Positions 40,382 through 41,949 of a stretch of DNA of 41,949 nucleotides are shown here, one piece after another. The DNA comes from Paraburkholderia piptadeniae (lineage in GTDB: Bacteria; Pseudomonadota; Gammaproteobacteria; Burkholderiales; Burkholderiaceae). The DNA is taken from NCBI RefSeq assembly GCF_900007165.1, contig NZ_CYGY02000111.1:1-41949 (forward strand), given 5' to 3'. How positions within the stretch are numbered: the stretch's first letter is position 1; each line of letters begins with the position of its first letter. The notes below the pieces were generated by a model. The model ran no database searches, was not told where the DNA came from, and saw only the letters and a program-made list of their open reading frames with translations. The translations under genes and the position numbers were made by a program.

Positions 40382-41949
40382 TTACCACTGATACGACGCA
40401 CCAGCCCCGACCGTCGTGCCCTGCGCGCTGATGCCTGCGCCGAGCTTGATCTTGACGTTCTGCGTGATGCGTGCCGAAGCACCCAGCGCAGCGGCCTGAT
40501 AGCCGTGGTACGAACCACCGCCGACACCGACCGCGATCGTCTTGCCCTGATCGACGTCCGGGATCATCGTCAGCGCGGTGGCTGCCGCAACGCCCGAGTA
40601 GGCGTTACGCGCCACGCTGTTGACGCCCTGCTGGACCATGTTGATCTGCTTGTCGGTGTACTGCTTCGAAGTCGTACCCGCCGGCAGGTCGCCCACAGCG
40701 GCAGCAATCGAGTCGTTAAGCTGGCCGACGTTGACGGCATCCGTCGTCGCGGTGCCCGCAGCGACGTTGGCGATCTGGCGTTCCTGACCGGCCGAGCCCA
40801 CCGACACCGTGTTCGCACGATCGGCCACCGAGCCGTCACCCAGTGCGACGGCATGATCCGCCGTTGCCTTTGAGTTCGCGCCCATCGCGATCGAGCTGTT
40901 GCCGCTTGCTTGCGCGTTGTAGCCGCCTGCGATCGACTGGTTGCCGCTCGCGTTCGCGGTCGGGCCCATCGCAGTGGCGTGCGTCCCGCTGGCGTTCGCT
41001 GCTTCGGTATTGCGGTCGCCGTTGGACGTGAACATCGGATCGATTGCGTTGTTCGCGATGTTCGTCACGTTCTGAATGGCCGCGTTCAGTTGGGTGACGT
41101 TCACTGCGTCCGTGCCGTCGGTGCCGGCTGCGACGTTGTGGATCGTCGTGCCTCCAGCGACGCCGTTACCCATAGTGATGCTGCTGTAGTTGACGGTGCC
41201 GTCGGCGTTCTTGTCGTACGTGACAGCGCTCGAATTGCCGTTCGAGTCGATGACGCCGGCGGCCTTCAGCTGGGCGACGTTGACAGCGTCGGTGTCGGCC
41301 GTGCCGGCCTTCACGTTCGTGATCTGGCGTTCGTTGCCTGCCGAGCCCACGGATACGGAGTTAGCGCGATCCGCCACCGAGCCCTGACCCAAGGCCACCG
41401 AGTTGGTCGCCGATGCCGTCGACTTGCTCCCGATCGCCGTCGAGTTTTCACCCTGGGCTTGTGCACCGCTGCCGATTGCCATCGAGTAGCCACCCTGCGC
41501 CAACGCAGCACCGCCGATTGCCACCGACTCCTGACCCAGCGCCGACGAGTCCGCCAGCGTCGAGTTGGCGTGGAAGTACGTGATACCAGAACCGTTCGTG
41601 ATGTTGTTCAACGTGTTGTTGATGTTCGTCACGTTGCTGCTCAGGTTGCTGATGTCCGTCGTGTTCTGCGTCACGCGGCCGTCGATGTTGGTGATCGCGC
41701 CCGCCACGTTGTTATACGTGCTGCCGCCGATCACGTACGTCGGGTTCGTGATCGTCCCCGTTGCCGGATCGTAGGTCGAGCCGCCGCCGATCGCGTTCGC
41801 TGTCGACTGCGCCACGTTGTAAAGCTGCGAGCCGTTCACCGCGTCCACGCTCGATGCGTTCACGTCACCGTTGGCCACGCCCGTCAGCTTGCGTGCGCCC
41901 GCCGTACCCGTGAAGTCCACCAGCGTGCCAGCCTTGTCCTTCGCCACCG
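40382..41949 (-). CDS. Trimeric autotransporter adhesin (YadA-like), C-terminal part, open at window edge
   Basis: At least 522 codons of a longer gene whose start lies beyond the window; no true start codon is seen. The product is a surface adhesin exported by its own trimeric barrel. The N-terminal part shows neck motifs (VDAVNGSQLYNV) and a coiled region rich in Asn. YadA-like head repeats (AIGSGAQAQGENSTAIGS and similar) follow, with AVNV(A/T/G)QL necks at three places. The last 95 residues form the YadA anchor (SKQYTDKQI, then AAATALTMIPD and the barrel strands), ending SYQW. Two 44-residue segments are near-duplicates. Roles in adhesion or autoaggregation are likely by family; the target is unknown. 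Confidence 0.93.
   Translation of the reverse strand, partial: VAKDKAGTLVDFTGTAGARKLTGVANGDVNASSVDAVNGSQLYNVAQSTANAIGGGSTYDPATGTITNPTYVIGGSTYNNVAGAITNIDGRVTQNTTDISNLSSNVTNINNTLNNITNGSGITYFHANSTLADSSALGQESVAIGGAALAQGGYSMAIGSGAQAQGENSTAIGSKSTASATNSVALGQGSVADRANSVSVGSAGNERQITNVKAGTADTDAVNVAQLKAAGVIDSNGNSSAVTYDKNADGTVNYSSITMGNGVAGGTTIHNVAAGTDGTDAVNVTQLNAAIQNVTNIANNAIDPMFTSNGDRNTEAANASGTHATAMGPTANASGNQSIAGGYNAQASGNSSIAMGANSKATADHAVALGDGSVADRANTVSVGSAGQERQIANVAAGTATTDAVNVGQLNDSIAAAVGDLPAGTTSKQYTDKQINMVQQGVNSVARNAYSGVAAATALTMIPDVDQGKTIAVGVGGGSYHGYQAAALGASARITQNVKIKLGAGISAQGTTVGAGASYQW
40718..40849 (-). repeat. Head-neck repeat B of the adhesin
   Basis: 132 bases encoding 44 residues (VALGDGSVADRANTVSVG... 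to AVNVGQL) that match repeat A at 37 of 44 positions. Confidence 0.85.
41267..41398 (-). repeat. Head-neck repeat A of the adhesin
   Basis: 132 bases encoding 44 residues (VALGQGSVADRANSVSVG... to AVNVAQL), the upstream partner of repeat B. Confidence 0.85.

Noticed and set aside
40718..41398. The repeated segments as a CRISPR-like or mobile element
   Set aside because: They are protein-coding duplications in an adhesin, with no spacers, terminal repeats or transposase.

Overview
The window is chromosomal DNA of a Burkholderia sensu lato bacterium, most likely Paraburkholderia. The evidence is high GC content, strong GC-rich third-codon bias, gene order (dusB-fis-purH-ruvCAB, tyrS-dtd-gpmB, rplM-rpsI-erpA, edd-eda beside hexR, gltIJKL beside gdhA) and protein sequences typical of Burkholderiales. 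Almost all of it is core genome. I see no insertion sequence, prophage, CRISPR array or tRNA gene.

Layout, left to right. (1) 1-1516, minus strand: the split proton-translocating transhydrogenase operon pntAA-pntAB-pntB, with pntB cut by the window edge. (2) 1798-5417, plus strand: a NudJ-type Nudix hydrolase, mnmA, and a membrane-anchored FMN glutamate-synthase-like protein. (3) 5500-7063, minus strand: an M48 lipoprotein protease and a YibF-like glutathione transferase. (4) 7466-15780, plus strand: pepP-ubiH, then dusB-fis-purH and ruvC-ruvA-ruvB. (5) 15854-18325, minus strand: tyrS-dtd-histidine phosphatase; anmK is divergent at 18560-19690. (6) 19782-21507, minus strand: erpA, the rplM-rpsI operon with a clear promoter and leader, and upstream of it a small independent RNA gene whose loop carries an anti-Shine-Dalgarno sequence. 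(7) 21833-24739: OsmC (plus), then pyrC, DUF3025 and rnpB (minus); the DUF3025 gene ends inside rnpB. (8) 24941-26386: a class II glutamine amidotransferase and a cysteine-rich orphan protein. (9) 26644-32593, minus strand: glutamate/aspartate ABC transporter gltIJKL, glutamate dehydrogenase and a LysR regulator. (10) 32769-34157: purB. (11) 34257-40068: a complete gluconate/Entner-Doudoroff module (gntK, gntT, eda, edd, and divergent hexR with two matching operator-like sites). (12) 40382-41949, minus strand: the C-terminal part of a trimeric autotransporter adhesin, open at the window edge.

The most interesting items are the roughly 91-nt C-rich RNA upstream of rplM, the same-strand overlap of a protein gene with RNase P RNA, the paired HexR-type operators placed on sigma70 promoter elements of edd and hexR, and the orphan cysteine-rich protein with an inverted repeat upstream. 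Coordinates, motifs and base pairings were read directly from the sequence. Family names come from recognition of protein motifs without any database search. Regulatory statements are inference.
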